Assembly: GCA_031288005.1 (NCBI GenBank)
Contig: JAITSE010000052.1
Span: 1 to 13,147, forward strand
Length of the DNA stretch: 13,147 bases
Direction of reading: 5' to 3'
Source of the DNA: Treponema sp.
GTDB taxonomy: Bacteria; Spirochaetota; Spirochaetia; Treponematales; Breznakiellaceae
Of the stretch, positions 12,771 to 13,147 are shown piece after piece. The number at the start of each line of letters is the position of its first letter. Position 1 is the stretch's first letter. The translations under genes were made by a program, and so were the position numbers. The notes under the pieces were generated by a model, which saw nothing but the letters and a program-made list of their open reading frames with translations, made no database searches and had not been told where the DNA came from.

Positions 12771-13079
12771 TATTAATATTTTCTCTATGTTTCTCCTGCC
12801 GTCTAATACCAATAATATTTTTACCCTTCTGTTTTCTTCATCTATTTTGTAATATACTATCCAAGGATTTATTGTCAACTGGTAAATATCATTTATTCCT
12901 ATATCCTTTAATTCTGGAGATACTTTTGTCTTAATTTCTTCTATTGCCAATAATTCTATTTCCTTATTAATTTTGGTAAATATATTTTTTGCAATATTTT
13001 CTCCAGCCCTTATGCCATAATATTCCACAATCTCATTAAATGATTCCTCCCCGTCAGGCGTCCATTCTATTTTTCTCAT
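12699..13079 (-). CDS. RelE/ParE-family toxin with an IS-encoded C-terminal extension
   Basis: This 126-residue minus-strand protein begins MRKIEWTPDGEESFNEIVEY and carries the family's C-terminal strand pattern, DIYQLTINPWIVYYKID, then RRVKILLVLDGRRNIEKIL. These are small toxins that block translation (mRNA cleavage) or gyrase; HGRRNIEK-like endings favour the ParE side. Residues 1-103 are encoded outside the insertion sequence. Residues 104-126 (from DLFKNPLNQP) are read from its right terminal repeat and adjoining bases, ending at TAG inside the element. Family members usually have 90-110 residues, so the core is essentially complete and the tail replaced. The ATG overlaps the antitoxin stop (ATGA), giving coupled translation. 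Activity with the altered tail is uncertain. Confidence 0.82.
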   Translation of the reverse strand: MRKIEWTPDGEESFNEIVEYYGIRAGENIAKNIFTKINKEIELLAIEEIKTKVSPELKDIGINDIYQLTINPWIVYYKIDEENRRVKILLVLDGRRNIEKILIDLFKNPLNQPVIVYDTTNQSHSQ

Positions 13080-13147
13080 TTCTTTATCCGCTTTAACGTT
13101 TCTTCAATCCTTGCTTTTACCTTTTCATGGGGTATTAATTTACCATC
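13076..13147 (-). CDS. antitoxin of the RelE/ParE pair, C-terminal 23 residues only
   Basis: The gene enters from the right edge and ends TGA at 13078-13076, overlapping the toxin ATG by two bases. The visible end reads DGKLIPHEKVKARIEETLKR, then IKK. The G-x-LIPHExVKxR pattern resembles the C-terminus of RelB/Phd-like antitoxins, which wrap the toxin and also repress the operon. The DNA-binding N-terminus lies outside the window, so the exact family is open. Confidence 0.7.
   Translation of the reverse strand, partial: DGKLIPHEKVKARIEETLKRIKK

Overview
The window looks like chromosomal DNA from a Gram-negative-type bacterium (it encodes an outer-membrane efflux channel). My best guess is a spirochaete of the gut Treponema type. 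This rests on a relaxed lipobox, a periplasmic adaptor with no helical hairpin (known from the Borrelia BesABC pump), an RND pump with VDN and VNN motifs, and abundant palindromic repeats. The organism assignment is inference, not something read directly.

Layout. (1) Positions 1-356 hold no gene. They contain a 26-bp tandem array, a perfect 15-bp-arm palindrome, two nested GAGACCC/GGGTCTC hairpins and a 21-bp direct repeat. (2) Positions 357-2042, minus strand, encode a YtcJ-like metal-dependent amidohydrolase with a GTG start and a good ribosome binding site. (3) The 560-bp divergent region 2043-2604 holds a possible 37-residue secreted peptide gene (minus strand) and, next to the plus-strand promoter, a dense set of operator-like palindromes. 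(4) Positions 2605-10116 form one tightly packed efflux operon. Its genes are a double-headed TetR regulator with a G16 tract in its coding sequence, a TolC-type channel, a lipoprotein adaptor without a helical hairpin, an RND transporter, and a small PII-like protein. The junctions are overlapping ATGA or a few bases. The regulator probably represses its own promoter through a 30-bp palindrome, and the G-run could switch its C-terminus on and off. (5) From about 10117 to the end the DNA becomes AT-rich and decayed. It contains a broken flavodoxin-fold reductase gene flanked by two inverted copies of a 73-bp repeat, with a third short palindrome inserted in frame inside it. It also contains a second broken flavodoxin-type gene with a strong promoter, and an IS5-type insertion sequence with a twice-frameshifted transposase. 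(6) The right edge, minus strand, is a RelE/ParE-type toxin whose 3' end runs into the insertion sequence, and the last 23 codons of its antitoxin.

Together this is a regulated envelope efflux system (regulator, channel, adaptor, pump and candidate signalling protein) bordered by a repeat-rich, transposon-damaged accessory zone. The palindromic elements share most of their terminal bases with the insertion sequence, so they may be its non-autonomous relatives. I did not find a clearly new multi-gene defence or biosynthetic system. The most unusual items are the phase-variable-looking tandem TetR with its operator cluster and the in-frame palindrome insertion.
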